Below, one piece after another: positions 52,014-63,501 of a DNA stretch of 64,000 bases. Under the pieces are notes generated by a model. The model did not search any database and was not told the DNA's origin. It saw only the letters and a list, made by a program, of their open reading frames with translations. The DNA is from Daucus carota subsp. sativus. Its lineage: Eukaryota > Streptophyta > Magnoliopsida > Apiales > Apiaceae. The translations under genes and the position numbers were made by a program. The stretch is taken from the NCBI RefSeq assembly GCF_001625215.2, contig NC_030383.2, positions 40,668,380 to 40,732,379 on the forward strand, written 5' to 3'. How positions within the stretch are numbered: position 1 is the stretch's first letter; every line of letters starts with the position of its first letter.

Positions 52014-52772
52014 TCAAGCAAGGCATTCGAAGCCTCTGCAGATGCACAGCCAAATGATGAACAACATAACACACAAAATGAAATCCAGTGACAACACCAT
52101 CCAAACATGTTTTCTCCACACCCTCTTCGCCTTATCGTCATCAAATAGGCCATTCTTATTGTGACTACCGAAACTACCACCAAGAAAATCATGATGCTCA
52201 CACGACACATCCACCTTACTTTCCTTTGGCGCGCCACCACTCTTCTTTTTATTTTTGTTGGCACCTGTAAAATGCCCCAAAAATCTCTTCTTCGCGGATC
52301 CTCCTAACAGAGGAGTCGATCCATTTCTCACCGACCCATCATCAGCACCTGTTTTACCAGCACTCGGTGGAACCACATCCAAATCTGAATGCGGTTCCAA
52401 CAATTGATGAAAAACAGGACTAAAGTCCCCCTGGAAACAATGAGAGCTGATAGGTGTCAAACGTTTCACAGGATTTCGATCAAGAATGAGATTAAATGAA
52501 TCCGCTACACTATTCAGAAACAAAAAACACGATGGCCTGTCGAGATTTTCATCAAATATAGCAAAGTACGTATAAGGCCTTTCGAATATGAACATATAGG
52601 TCCTGTTGTGGACAGAATGATAGAAATCAGAGTGCAATTCAGGGGCTTTTTCAAGACACTTGAGGGCTACAGAGCCAAGATCAGCATCCTTTGAATTAAA
52701 TTCCGCGAGAATCGTGGTTTCTTTAGCAATGCAGGCATAATATATCATATCTGGATCCAGGTTGCTCCCCAT
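52014..52772 (-). CDS. Phytolongin (longin-domain membrane protein)
   Basis: Plant-specific, SNARE-derived protein of the secretory pathway: a longin domain linked to a transmembrane anchor, without a SNARE coiled coil. It is a single exon of 252 aa starting MGSNLDPDMIYYACIAKETTILAEF. The longin domain covers about residues 8-125 (FNSKDADLG, HSVHNRTYMFIFERPYTYFAIFD, SFNLIL). The linker at 125-220 is rich in G, S and K (KNKKKSGG) in place of the SNARE motif. KRVWRKHVWMVLSLDFILCVMLFIIW at the C-terminus is a basic stop followed by a single membrane segment. Length and layout fit the Phyl1 group (At4g27840/At5g52990-like, from memory). The first ATG gives the expected N-terminus, and there is no sign of damage. 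Confidence 0.93.
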   Translation of the reverse strand: MGSNLDPDMIYYACIAKETTILAEFNSKDADLGSVALKCLEKAPELHSDFYHSVHNRTYMFIFERPYTYFAIFDENLDRPSCFLFLNSVADSFNLILDRNPVKRLTPISSHCFQGDFSPVFHQLLEPHSDLDVVPPSAGKTGADDGSVRNGSTPLLGGSAKKRFLGHFTGANKNKKKSGGAPKESKVDVSCEHHDFLGGSFGSHNKNGLFDDDKAKRVWRKHVWMVLSLDFILCVMLFIIWLCICRGFECLA

Positions 52773-53647
52773 CCCGGAAAATCAAGAATCAATCAACCCT
52801 CCTAACAATGCAACACCGCCTTCCTATATCTCGAAAACTCGATATTTAAACGGTTGCATGCAGTCTTGACAAGGATAGGGAATTTCTCTGAAGAGTAGCT
52901 GAAAGTTATTATCGTTTCCTGGAGAAGAAAGTTGCAAACAAGGGGTCACGGCCGGCCCAGGTATAGATAACAAGCACAAAATAATAATATAAACTCATTG
53001 ATGCTGGCTCGGCTGTATTTTAATATATGTTCTTGCAGGCTCATATTATTAAATTTAGTATAATTGATTATTTTGAGCTTTTCTTTTCTTATCTGCATCT
53101 TTCAAGTGGTAAGCTCTTTATATTCTGGTTACTACAACCTTCAAGAATCTAAACAAAAACTCATCTTCAATGCGCTAACAATTGAGGACCATTCACTTCG
53201 TAAACTAAAACAGTACCATAAAAATGTTGCATCAGTTGTTCAAAGGATAAACCATGTGTCGTATAAAGAGCTAATCTGGACTAGAACTTTCATGTTACCC
53301 AGGGTTCTATGGCTACTTATTTGTCGGTGCAGAATTTTACTGCATCCAAGTAAAAGCAATAAAAAGATGGTATAAAATGCCGCTTATACATCCTACACTC
53401 TCAAAAGCTGAAAACTATATAGGAATTTACAATAACAATTTTCAAAAGCTGAAAATCAAAGGTTATAGTTTTGGAAGATGCATAGCATAAGCTTTGTTAC
53501 TACCTAGGTGACTAAGTATAGCGAGAACGACCCACCCAACATCCGTTAGCCAAAGTGGGAAGTCATTTTGCAGCAACATTGCAACGAGGATTCTCTATGG
53601 GACAACTGAAAGGAACTGTACATACTCTTTCTGCCTCGCTTGGGTAA
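52773..53647. other. Spacer between phytolongin and starch synthase
   Basis: The phytolongin promoter and leader lie at the left and the starch synthase 3' flank at the right. A 103-codon ORF on the + strand (53064-53375) has a hydrophobic start but no recognisable domain; I do not call it a gene. Confidence 0.4.
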
Positions 53648-56439
53648 TCACCCAACATAAGGAGGATCCAAGAATACCCACTCAAAAACTTGCTCATATT
53701 TTACAGCAGCATTGTCCCATGAGGAATTACGCTCCATTCCTCTTTTCACCAGACCGTCCCATGAATCTTTGTGATCTCTGTAAGTTGCAACGGCAGTTCT
53801 CAATGCCTGCAAATGATCATAAATTAACAATCAATACAAGTGTAAAAGAAATTTAATAAATCAAAGAGTAGCAATTTGGCAAAAATAATAATATTTAAGT
53901 TGGTAAGCTCAGTAATTAGTCAAGCCCAGTATTGCCTCCAAGTTCCTACCAGACCACAAAACAAAGTCAACAGACATGGAACCATGCTTGAGTGTAGGCA
54001 AACAGTTTGTTAAGTTAATACAATCATAGAAAATACACGGTGTTCTTTTTGCCAGTTTTATGAATTTAAACAATTTAATAATCAATAAAGTTCTGGCACC
54101 ACCACTTATAGTGAAGTGTGAAGCTGCTATAAAATTTAATTAGAGAAGGTTTAATTTACACATCGTGACTTCAATAAAGGTGTGCTGTAATTTTCAGCAT
54201 AGATCTTCTTGCTCCTTGTTGCTGCCAACATTACTAATTCCATTTAACAGTAATTTAATAATTTAGGACTTTCCAATAATTATATATAGGGTCGTGCTCT
54301 ATGGAGAACACGTTTTAGCCTGAGAATACGGAGAAAACTATTGTTTTCTTGCAGAACAATACAACATTGAAAATGTGAATATCTATGAAAAATTGTTCTG
54401 CCATTTTTTAGAAAAATGCAGAACAATTGTTCTCACTGTTCTCACATATTAATTGGTCTCACCTCAATCACTATCATTATATATATATGTCATAACTTAC
54501 AGAAAAGTACATCTGATTAAATACTAAACTGCCAATTTATATAATCCACTTAACTGGTCTTCCATACTTCCAGTACCAAAGTCACTAGTTGCTATATGAA
54601 TTTATTACCCAACTCTACAATCGATTCCCTATGCTAACCATATCGATAGTTATGCACGGTACCTATATGCTGGGGGTCAAACAGTTTTGCTTTTAATATA
54701 ATGTGAAAATTAGAGAATGAATGGAAGTGTACCGCTATCATACTTTCCCTTGTGAGCGGAGTAAATGCCCACCTATTGAAAGAAAAGTAAATAACATTAG
54801 ATACATACAAAATGATGTTGTCTCGCAAACAACTTTGTAAAAACAATGAAGGCAAAGCTAGAATACATTAACTGTTACTAATTGTTCAAGAATTAAATAC
54901 CAGTAGCTAACATATACACATACCCAGTGCCTTCACCTCTTCCATCTAGAGCATAAGGATTGAAAGTCTGCACTGTGTCCTATATGAAAGTAAACAATGA
55001 ATGGTACAGTGCCCAGGCAAATATCAATAATAGAATCTGTTCGAATGGTAGACTTACTCTAAGTCCTCCAGTGGCATGTACTACTGGGACAGTGCCATAT
55101 CTCATTGCGTACAACTGATTTAAACCACATGGCTCAAATCTTGATGGCATCAATAGTATATCACAGCTGCAAATATCAGAAAGTTATATGTGTGCAATTG
55201 GAGATGTCCTTATGTAATAAGTAATACTTTACAATTTATTTACCCTGCTGTTATACGATGAGAAATGGGAACATTGAATCCAACCCATCCCCTAAATTTT
55301 TCTTTGAACGATGACTCAGCAGCTCTCATCCATTCTTCATATTGTTTCTCGCCAGATCCGAGCATTACCTAAAAAAAATTACTATAATTACACAGAGTGT
55401 CTGGCAAGGTTTACAGAGAATATTAGAATAGACTAGAACTTTGAGTGGTTAGCAAGCAAGTGATGATGATAGAAAAAATAGATGGAATCTAGGAGTGGAA
55501 AATTAACTAGAGGAAATGGCCTAGCAGTTCACTTTTAGAAGTCTTTGGCTGATGATTAAATCCATCAATATTACTTGCAAGAACTTTAAAACCTTACTTG
55601 TTCTCACTGCAAGATATACAACTTTATATACTAATATATGTATATAAATATATATACGGAGTTGTTGGTCCATGGACGATGTCTGCCCCTGGACTAGAAT
55701 CAATAATTAAACCTCCTCCACCCAATATAGTAGATAATGGATGGTCACAATCATGGCTTTCATCACACCCGCTGCAAGTATCAACAGCGCAGTGCTTGAT
55801 TTCATATAACCTGTAGAATGGTTTCTGTTCGTAAAACTCAGCGGAAGGACTATCATTTATAAAACTAATGGCAACCCCATAACTTCCGCTGGTTTCATAA
55901 GTGGCAGGATACATGCTTCTGCGGTGCAGAAACAAACCTTCCACGAGAATACCTGCAGAAGTCTTAATGGAGAAGCCAAGATCATGATTGTATTTAGTCT
56001 AAATTGTATAATCCACTGGAGGGAGGCTTAGTTACCTAATTTGTGGTACAGGCAAACATCGTCCCTTTACAGAAAAAGTACTTGCTAAAGATAAATTTAT
56101 ATGGATCTCCCGAAAACAAAGGGCTCTATATATATTAACATGAACAATAAAACTATTTTTGTTTAGAAACTATTACTTATTTTTGGCCTTTGTTGCATGG
56201 GTGAATATACAGTACATTAGACTGACTCCCTTTACCACATCCGTCATATAAGTTTGAGCCCTTGGTCAAGATAATATAGTGGTATTATTGACAAGTGAAT
56301 TTGCGGCATGACTTGGGATATGGCCATAAGTATATATGGACCATGGACATGAAGATTAATATATGCAAATAAAATTATTGCTAGATCAATCTAAACTCAG
56401 GATTGATCCTATAGTAAGGTCAATAGAAAAGCCTTTTTG

Positions 56440-56504
<65 letters not shown>

Positions 56505-58594
56505 CAAGTGCTCAAATACAAACTCCTTAGTGTACAAACGTACAAACAATCACTAAATGACTTGAACACAATCACTAAATGATTGAACATAATCACTAAA
56601 TCTACCAGGAGGGTCTGATGGAGAGATAAGGGGAGGGGAGCACTTACGGGGCGGCATAGCCGAGTGGTGGTGCAGCACGGCCGGCGGCAGCCGCGACGCC
56701 GGCGCAAGGGCAGTGCTAGAAACACGATTGAGGGATAGAGACACGATTGAGGGAGATGAGAAAAGCAGTGGTGAATGTGTGTGTTTGTGTGTGTATAGCA
56801 CTAATCAGTGAGGGAACAACCAGAGAGAGAGAGCCGCTAGCAGTGGTGGTGGTGGTTGGTGGTGGTGGGTGGTGATAGGTGGTGGGTGGTGGTGAGAGAG
56901 AGAGAGGCGCTGGACAGTGGTGGTTGGTGGTGGATGGTGGAGAGAGAGAGAGAGAGTGGCGCTGGGCAGTCGTGGTGGTGGTGGGTGGGGTGGTCGTGGT
57001 GGTGGTGATTGGAGGTGATTGTGGTGGCGGTGGTGATGAATGTATGTATTTGTTAAATTAAAATATGCTAATCACTGAATATTATTGTTATAAGACTTAA
57101 TTATCAAAAAAACTATTAAACTTATGTGATTTTTTCATTTTAACCATAAAACTGTTTTTGTTGCAGAATAATGCAACTAAGTATACAAAATCAATTTAAC
57201 ATAACCCAATTTTGATGAATCTCTAACCATGGTTATTTCATAGCTGACATGAATGCCGCATACAGCACAACACATCAATTGTTTTTATTTAATTTTAAAA
57301 TTTTACACAATACATACATAAAAAGTCAGTTATATTTACATTTTCTTTTTGTGTATAAAAATTCAAGTGATAAATTTTTATTTAGAAAAAATAATAAAAT
57401 AATTTATGAAACTAATTTTTTTTTAGAAGTATTACAATGCATGTCAAACTCTCGTTATCAGATCACCAAAATATTGCAAACTACCACAATTTTTTAATAA
57501 TGCTAAAAAGAATAATATAGTGTTAATAATCAAATCTGAATCTAACATCAATGACAAATAAAATCCGAACCTAACATCAGTGACAAAAAAATCATAGTTT
57601 AGTGCTAAGTTTCTAAATACACAATAAGTTCGGTGGCGAAAAAATCTTTTTTTTTCTTAAATAAAATTATCAATTCGATATAAATTAATATAAATCGCAT
57701 GATAAATAATCGATATACAGTACCTGATAGACGGTGGTTTCAAAAAATCACACTAACATCGTCGGCTTCGAACATAAATTTTAGTACGCTCTGTGTTTGT
57801 GTAGATTATGAATTAGGATTTTGACCCTTAATGAGATAGTAAAAGTATTAATAAGACCCATGTACTAAATAATTTAATTAATAACTTGATAATATATATG
57901 GCACTCATCTTAATTTTAACTTAACCATGGTTATGAACTAGTGAGATTGGGTTTTTAGAATAAAGTTTTTCAAAGTTACTTGCATTATCCTGCAACAAAT
58001 ATACTATTGTGGTTTAATTGAAAAAAGCATGATAGTTATATAGTTTTTTTGGTAATTAAGTCTTGTTATAATCACTGGTTTGTACGTTTGTACAGTAAGG
58101 AGTTTGTACTGGAGTAAGACCCTATATATATATATATAGGGATAGGATCAAATAAAAACTTTTTTAAGTTACAAACTTACAAACTTTTTTTTATTCTCCC
58201 ATCGTGTTAATACTTAGTTATATAAAGTATCCATGTTGAAAATTCTTCAAAAAACATCACAATTTTTAAAAATAACGCATAAATAAATCGCGTTTTCAAC
58301 ACATTTATAACTGGGGTTCAACATCGGGTGTTGAACACTAATTATCATTGTGTTGAATATATCTAAAAAGATGTTTAAACTATACCTCTGGCGTTTGGGT
58401 AGGGTCTAGAAACATAAATATTAGTTATATAACATGTTTACCTTAGTTCTTACATTTAAAAATTGGTTTATGTACTTCTCCACTACTATTTATATCGATG
58501 TTCAACAAAATATGTTAAAAAAATGTTGAACTCAAGTTATATATGTGTTGAACAAAAAAAGTTTGCAAGTTTGTAAGTTTGTACCAGAACCCTC

Positions 58595-58657
<63 letters not shown>

Positions 58658-61600
58658 GTCTTACTCTACTACACACTCCCTTATTGTACAAACTAAAAAC
58701 CAAGCTATAATAGTGTGTTGGCCTTGGGAGTCACATTAAACACGTATATGGCCTTCAAAGTCACGATCGCCGGAAAAGGCCCTAAGTGTCACATCAAAAC
58801 GGAAACCAAACTTGCGCTAAACACAAAACGCAACTTTGGTTGACGTTTTAACCTTTTTTAATGGAGAACGCAACTTTGAGTTGTGTTTTACCTCCTAAAC
58901 GCAACTTAAAGTTTTGCGTTTTGAATTTTTTTAAGGATTAGTTTAAATTCAATTATAAATAAATCATTCTAAAACCCAAATATGAACCCTAAAATATTAA
59001 AAACTATATATTTTAAGATTAATTTTTTAATCTGGTTCCTCGGCAAGCCTCGAATTAATAAGGGTTTAGGGCCTTAAACCCTAACCCTCAATCCTAAACC
59101 CTAACCGTCAGTCAATTTAATTTCAAGTATAAATAAATCATTCTAAAACCCAAATGTGAACCCTAAAATGTTGACTGTTATTTTATGTTCCAATATTCAC
59201 TTTATTACACTGGTTCCTCGACTTGGCCTCACAGCCCTAAAGCCTCGAATTAATTAGGGTTTAGGATCGAGGGTTTAGGGTCTCTATCAATTTAATTTCA
59301 ATTTAATTTCAAGTATAAAAAAATCATTCTAAAACCCAAATATGAACCCTAAAAATGTTAAAATTGTTAATTTCAAGTATTGTTTTATAAATAAATACCT
59401 AAGACGTAACTCCATGTTACGTTTCTAGTCACCAAAACGTAACATAGTGTTACGTTTCTGCTTATTTGAAAAATGAAAACGATAAAACATGACTTCGTGT
59501 TGCGTTTTAGTGAAAAATGTAAAACTCAACTTGAACTTGTGTTTTGAAGTGACGACCATTTTTCTAGACGGCCATTTTCCTAAACAGTGACATTTGGGGC
59601 ATTATGTACTCAAATTATGACTCGGGGGCCTTCTCTCGCTATAATATCACTTAATTCTACAGCGAATATCACTAAATTCTACATCTCTCCCTCCACCCCC
59701 ACCCCCACCCCCACCCCCACCTCGATCTCAGCCACCGCCACCCCTACCGCCGCGCGCCATCTCAACCTCTATCTCCGCCATCTCAACCTCCACCTTTGTC
59801 ATACCTCCACCATCTCAACCCCACCTCTGCCATAACCCCACCTTTGTCATCTCAACCCCACCCCAGCCCAATCTCAGCCCCCAACTCTACCGCCCCGCCC
59901 CTGCCGTGCCCTGCCCCCTCCATGCTCCCACCCTTCCATGTCACCCCCCCCCCCCCCCACTATCTCCACCAGAATCGATCATCATCACCACCAGAATCAA
60001 TAACAAGCACAAATTTAGAGATCTCACTAATTTCTGTAGTTTTTCACCAATTTTTGCAACAAGGATCACTAATTTCTAAAGTGAATATCACTAATTGTAT
60101 TGGAAAGGAAGAGGGGGCAATGGCGGTGGTAGTGGGGAACAAAACATGGGCGGTGGATGAAAATGGCAGGCGGTAGTCGGGGTGGATGAAGAAAGCAACG
60201 TGATATGGAGGATTGGAGATAGATGGCAGTGACAATAACGCTAGACGAAGATGATGGGCAGAGGTGGGTGGAAAGTGGGGTTGGTGGATATAAAACAAGG
60301 AGTTTCTAGTTTCTATTTAGTGTTTGGTTTCTATCTGTTCACTTGCGTATATGTGTGTGTGTGTTGGTAGATAGTGGGAATGCCATACGCTGTTGTATGT
60401 GTTATTTACACTCCAATGCCACTGTCACTTTACCAAAGGAAAAGTACAAATTTTATGTGCAATTAAAATTTTGCATAGATGTTACATAAATTTACACTAG
60501 TAAGGACAAGATATAATCCACTGCCAAAAGAAACAGATCGCTTACGAATTGGATATCATCCTGTAATAGCTCAGGAGTTGCCGACAGTATTATATCAATA
60601 CCTTTCTGGTAGTCCAGTCTACCAATAAATCCAATCTGCGTGGAATAAAATTAAGTCAATATCAGACTGTCATAATCTACGCATTGAGTAATTGAAAGTT
60701 TCCCTCTCACCAATGGACAATCAGGCCTAACTGGAAGACCCAATTCCTTTTGCAACGCCACCTTGCATTGAACCTATATCATATAAATATATTCGTAAGA
60801 ATAGCACCCATAAAATATACAAATCCTAGAAGACAACCAGTACACTGCAATAAAATGTTTGAAAATGTAAGGAAATTCATGTTTTCATGTACTTTAAGTT
60901 ACTCTACAGCTATCAACTCAACAAACTTTAGATATGAGATTTAACTAGTAACTACCTTGCCAGAGAGATCTTCAATGGAATAATGTGAAGGAATATTCTC
61001 ATCATTAGATGGGTTCCATTCAGTTTCATCAATGCCATTTGTGATACCTAATATCAAAACAATCAGATGATCAGTGTGCTCAAGTAACAAACATACAACA
61101 TATACATCATAAGCATTACATAAACGAATTTTGTACTTCAAAAACACTACATAAATAGCAAACCAACAACACTAAATGAAGTAGATAATACTCAATTACA
61201 GTAACAACTAAACTAATACTGAAAGAGCATTCTCTAGAGAATAAATGAAAGACTGGACTTATATATAGATAATTCATACAAATGATAAGGTAAGAACTCT
61301 GTTACAATGTATAATATGTATTTATAACCTTTTTTGCTAATAATGTGCCTTCCCTTTAAAACATATACCAGTGATAGAGGATAAGATTAATTTAATTCAT
61401 GGGGAGAAGGCGACAAAAATATCGCAGAACAAAAGTAACAAAAAGTAAAATGTTGGGAAATAAAGCAAAGCAATAGTCTAGATACCTAGTGCAGTTCACC
61501 TACCATTGACAACTACCTTTCGACTATCCAAGAGCTCTTGTAGACCATATCCACCTTCAGGAGTTCTTATCTCCCACGAGTATCCCTGTGATAGAAACAT

Positions 61601-63501
61601 ATACATCCAACTTGTTAAAAACCACAAATACTAAGAGTCGTGGAAATTAATTAATTAGGTAAAAGCTTTTAACACTGTGTCCATTCACACGAGAAAACTC
61701 TAAATACCATAATATGAACTATACCTCACTAACTGTTAATATCCGATCCGAGGTTACGATAGCACCTTTCAAAACATTGACAGCTTCCCCTGTGTCAAGT
61801 GCATGAGTCCTTGCCCATGTGGGAAATACCCATCCCAGTGCTCCATACCACTCAGGAGGGAGTCCCAAATTACTGTAAGTTGCGGCAGGCTCCACCCCCT
61901 TCCATTCACAGAAATAACATAAGTATAAAAGTTGCAACAAGCTATCATACCCTTCAGCATGCATACTTAACTACTTATACAGAACAAAACTATGCCAGAT
62001 GTCTAACTATTGTATATCATGCTTTTAAAATGTTTCGAGCCTTACAATGTAGGGGGGTGGGGGGGAAGGGAAATGAAAAGGGAAGGACTAGCTTGATATA
62101 ACTCCTGATATTCTATTCTGGTATCATATACCAACTCCACTAGATAACTGTTTATCGCAAATTGCCTTTTCAACAATCACCTAAGAATATTTCAATGTGA
62201 TAAGGATCCAATTGACTTAGACACACAGATCAAGAGAGAAAATACATTACTATCAGATGAACAATGTAATACGACTACACTTCCCTTATTGACCCCTGCA
62301 CTATGTATTTTATAAAGATTGCAGTGACTTTTTATTTATATACTGCACATCCCCCAAATAACTTGTGGAGTTTACCATGAACTATGTGCTTACAGCTTCA
62401 AGAAATCACAATGATATGAATTACTAATATTGGGATGCAAATCTACCTGGTGTGCAAGATTATGTATTACAAGAATACTACGAGCATCTTTGTAGACTCC
62501 ATGTGGACGATACTTTGCTGCCAATAGCCTAAAACACATGATAAACATTGATCATGTAAAGTAATTTTAACTTTAAATAAGGAAGAATCCTAGAACATAT
62601 TTTGAAGAGTTTTCAGATATCCAAGAGGAACCTCAATTTCTCATTTGAGCTAATAATGTAACAGGTAAGAGGTGAGAAGATAATATATAATAAGCAACCA
62701 CAATGCAAAAAAGAAAACTCTAGAAAAGAGTGCTAAAAAATAACATACACGGGTACAAGTCCTGCATGCCAATCATTAGCAAGGAACAAACAATTTTCGC
62801 CATAGGTGAACCCGCCCAAGGGAAGCACCAAGGGAGCCTCACATGCTGCGTGACAAAGTAAAGTGAACCGGAACTGCTTGATGCAAAAAAAGCAAACAAA
62901 CTGAGTGAGAAAAAAATCACTTCCACAAAAACTCCCAACTTTAGTGCCTAACATATTATTCATACCTGGTTATCACCAAAAGCACCATAAACATCACCGT
63001 ATGGGGTTCCAGGTCGGTGGTAAGACGGGTGGTCGACAAAGACCTAAAAATTTAAAAAGAAAAAAAAAACCTTGTTGTCAACAACTCATCTAACAGATTA
63101 CGGGATGATGCTTGTTCTAATATATCTTTAAAATAAAAATTGCATAGGTCATAGTGGTGCATATTAAAAGTGTACCCAATCAACGCCTGATCTGTACTCA
63201 TGATAAAAAGCAACTTCCTGGACGCCTCCTGAACAAAAAACCTTTGCTCGGCATTCAGTATCAGTTGCTGAAGCATATCTTTTATCTGAAGGTCCGCCAT
63301 GCTGATATCTAGGAGTCACAACCATTACACGGTGTCCTCGTTCAGCTAATGCTATAGGCAAAGAACCACAAACATCCCCTAAGCCTCCTGTCTTTGAATA
63401 TGGTGCTGCTTCGGAACTAACAAATACAATATTATAAGTTACCCTGGTGGACAATTTTTCTCCTCCTTCAATGTCAGCTGACACTTGCTCCTTGTCCGCA
63501 G
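53648..63501 (-). CDS. SS1: Soluble starch synthase 1, chloroplastic (5' end not included)
   Basis: GT5 glycosyltransferase that adds glucose from ADP-glucose to short amylopectin chains in plastids. Fourteen exons: 63501-63176, 63043-62966, 62873-62749, 62528-62447, 61898-61725, 61585-61504, 61047-60956, 60773-60711, 60635-60546, 55368-55244, 55166-55058, 54979-54924, 54772-54733, 53806-53648. They stay in frame for 533 codons. The N-terminal catalytic motif [10 protein letters not shown] binds ADP-glucose. [38 protein letters not shown] and the C-terminal [11 protein letters not shown] (the second glycine-rich loop) follow. The end, [12 protein letters not shown], fits the SS1 class, and sequence details match SS1 rather than GBSS or SS2-4. 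The transit peptide and first exon(s) lie upstream of 63501 and were not found before the window edge. The ninth intron (55369-60545) is 5.2 kb and full of repeats. Confidence 0.94.
54285..54492. repeat. TA-flanked MITE-like fragment in a starch synthase intron
   Basis: TATATAGGGTCGTGCTCTA opens an AGAACA/TGTTCT-rich stretch that ends in TCATTATATATATAT. A similar start (AAGGGTCGCGCTCAACAGAG) occurs near 13733, so this is a repeat family. A matching right TIR was not found; it is probably truncated. Confidence 0.5.
55624..55944 (-). other. Unidentified coding-like fragment inside the starch synthase intron
   Basis: An open frame of 106 codons on the gene's own strand with balanced, protein-like composition: [19 protein letters not shown], then a cysteine/histidine cluster ([17 protein letters not shown]). 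An acceptor-like CTTCTGCAG precedes it at about 55951. It does not match any part of starch synthase 1, and the flanking exons join in frame without it. It could be a captured gene fragment or an unused or alternative exon. I do not recognise the parent family. Confidence 0.4.
56440..56502. repeat. (TA)n microsatellite
   Basis: About 31 uninterrupted TA units, directly abutting the left terminus of the inverted-repeat element that follows. Confidence 0.95.
56502..58123. mobile_element. TA-flanked element with about 47-bp inverted repeats
   Basis: The left end TAGGCAAGTGCTCAAATACA... carries ACAAACTCCTTAGTGTACAAACGTACAAAC. The right end, read in reverse, gives TAGGGTCTTACTCCAGTACA... with ACAAACTCCTTACTGTACAAACGTACAAAC. 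Both ends sit in TA repeats, consistent with TA target preference. The 1.6-kb body has a GC-rich part (56640-56720), a GGTGGT/GAGAGA low-complexity region (56822-57040) and a nested MULE arm (about 57480-57650). No transposase was seen. Confidence 0.75.
57480..57650. mobile_element. Partial Mutator-like arm, relative of 25731-26860
   Basis: TTTAATAATGCTA...AATCAAATCTGAA..., CTAACATCAGTGACAAA and TTTCTAAATACACAATAAGTT match the right arm of the MULE at 25731-26860. The matching left arm is not clear, so this looks like an old or truncated copy nested in the TA-flanked element. Confidence 0.65.
58137..58599. mobile_element. Second TA-flanked inverted-repeat element
   Basis: 463 bp, from TAGGGATAGGATCAAATAAA (with ACAAACTTACAAACTT) to the complement of TAGGGGAGGGTTCTGGTACAAACTTACAAACTT at the right. 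TA runs lie on both sides. It has the same architecture as the element at 56502-58123 but different sequence. It is non-coding. Confidence 0.75.
58598..58653. repeat. (TA)n microsatellite
   Basis: About 28 TA units separating two inverted-repeat elements. Confidence 0.95.
58654..60340. repeat. Third element-like block with tandem and low-complexity repeats
   Basis: The left edge (AGTCTTACTCTACTACACAC...TTGTACAAAC) resembles the right TIR of the element ending at 58123. Inside, a unit with AAATCATTCTAAAACCCAAA and GAACCCTAAAA recurs about every 172-182 bp (near 58960, 59131 and 59319), with telomere-like CCCTAAACCC segments at 59068-59105. A CCACC-rich tract follows at 59690-59960, then a GGTGG-rich tract to 60280. 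The right edge is not defined. The proline-rich ORF at 59796-60176 comes from the low-complexity tract. Confidence 0.6.

Noticed and set aside
53064-53375. 103-codon + strand ORF between phytolongin and SS1
   Set aside because: No recognisable domain, no promoter or splice context, and typical of chance ORFs at this length.
56420-56801. Minus-strand ORFs ending in repeated isoleucine/tyrosine
   Set aside because: The IYIYIY tail is the TA microsatellite in translation; the rest lies in the GC-rich core of a mobile element.
59796-60176. 126-codon proline-rich ORF
   Set aside because: It is built from CCACC low-complexity sequence within a repeat block in the SS1 intron and shows no domain.
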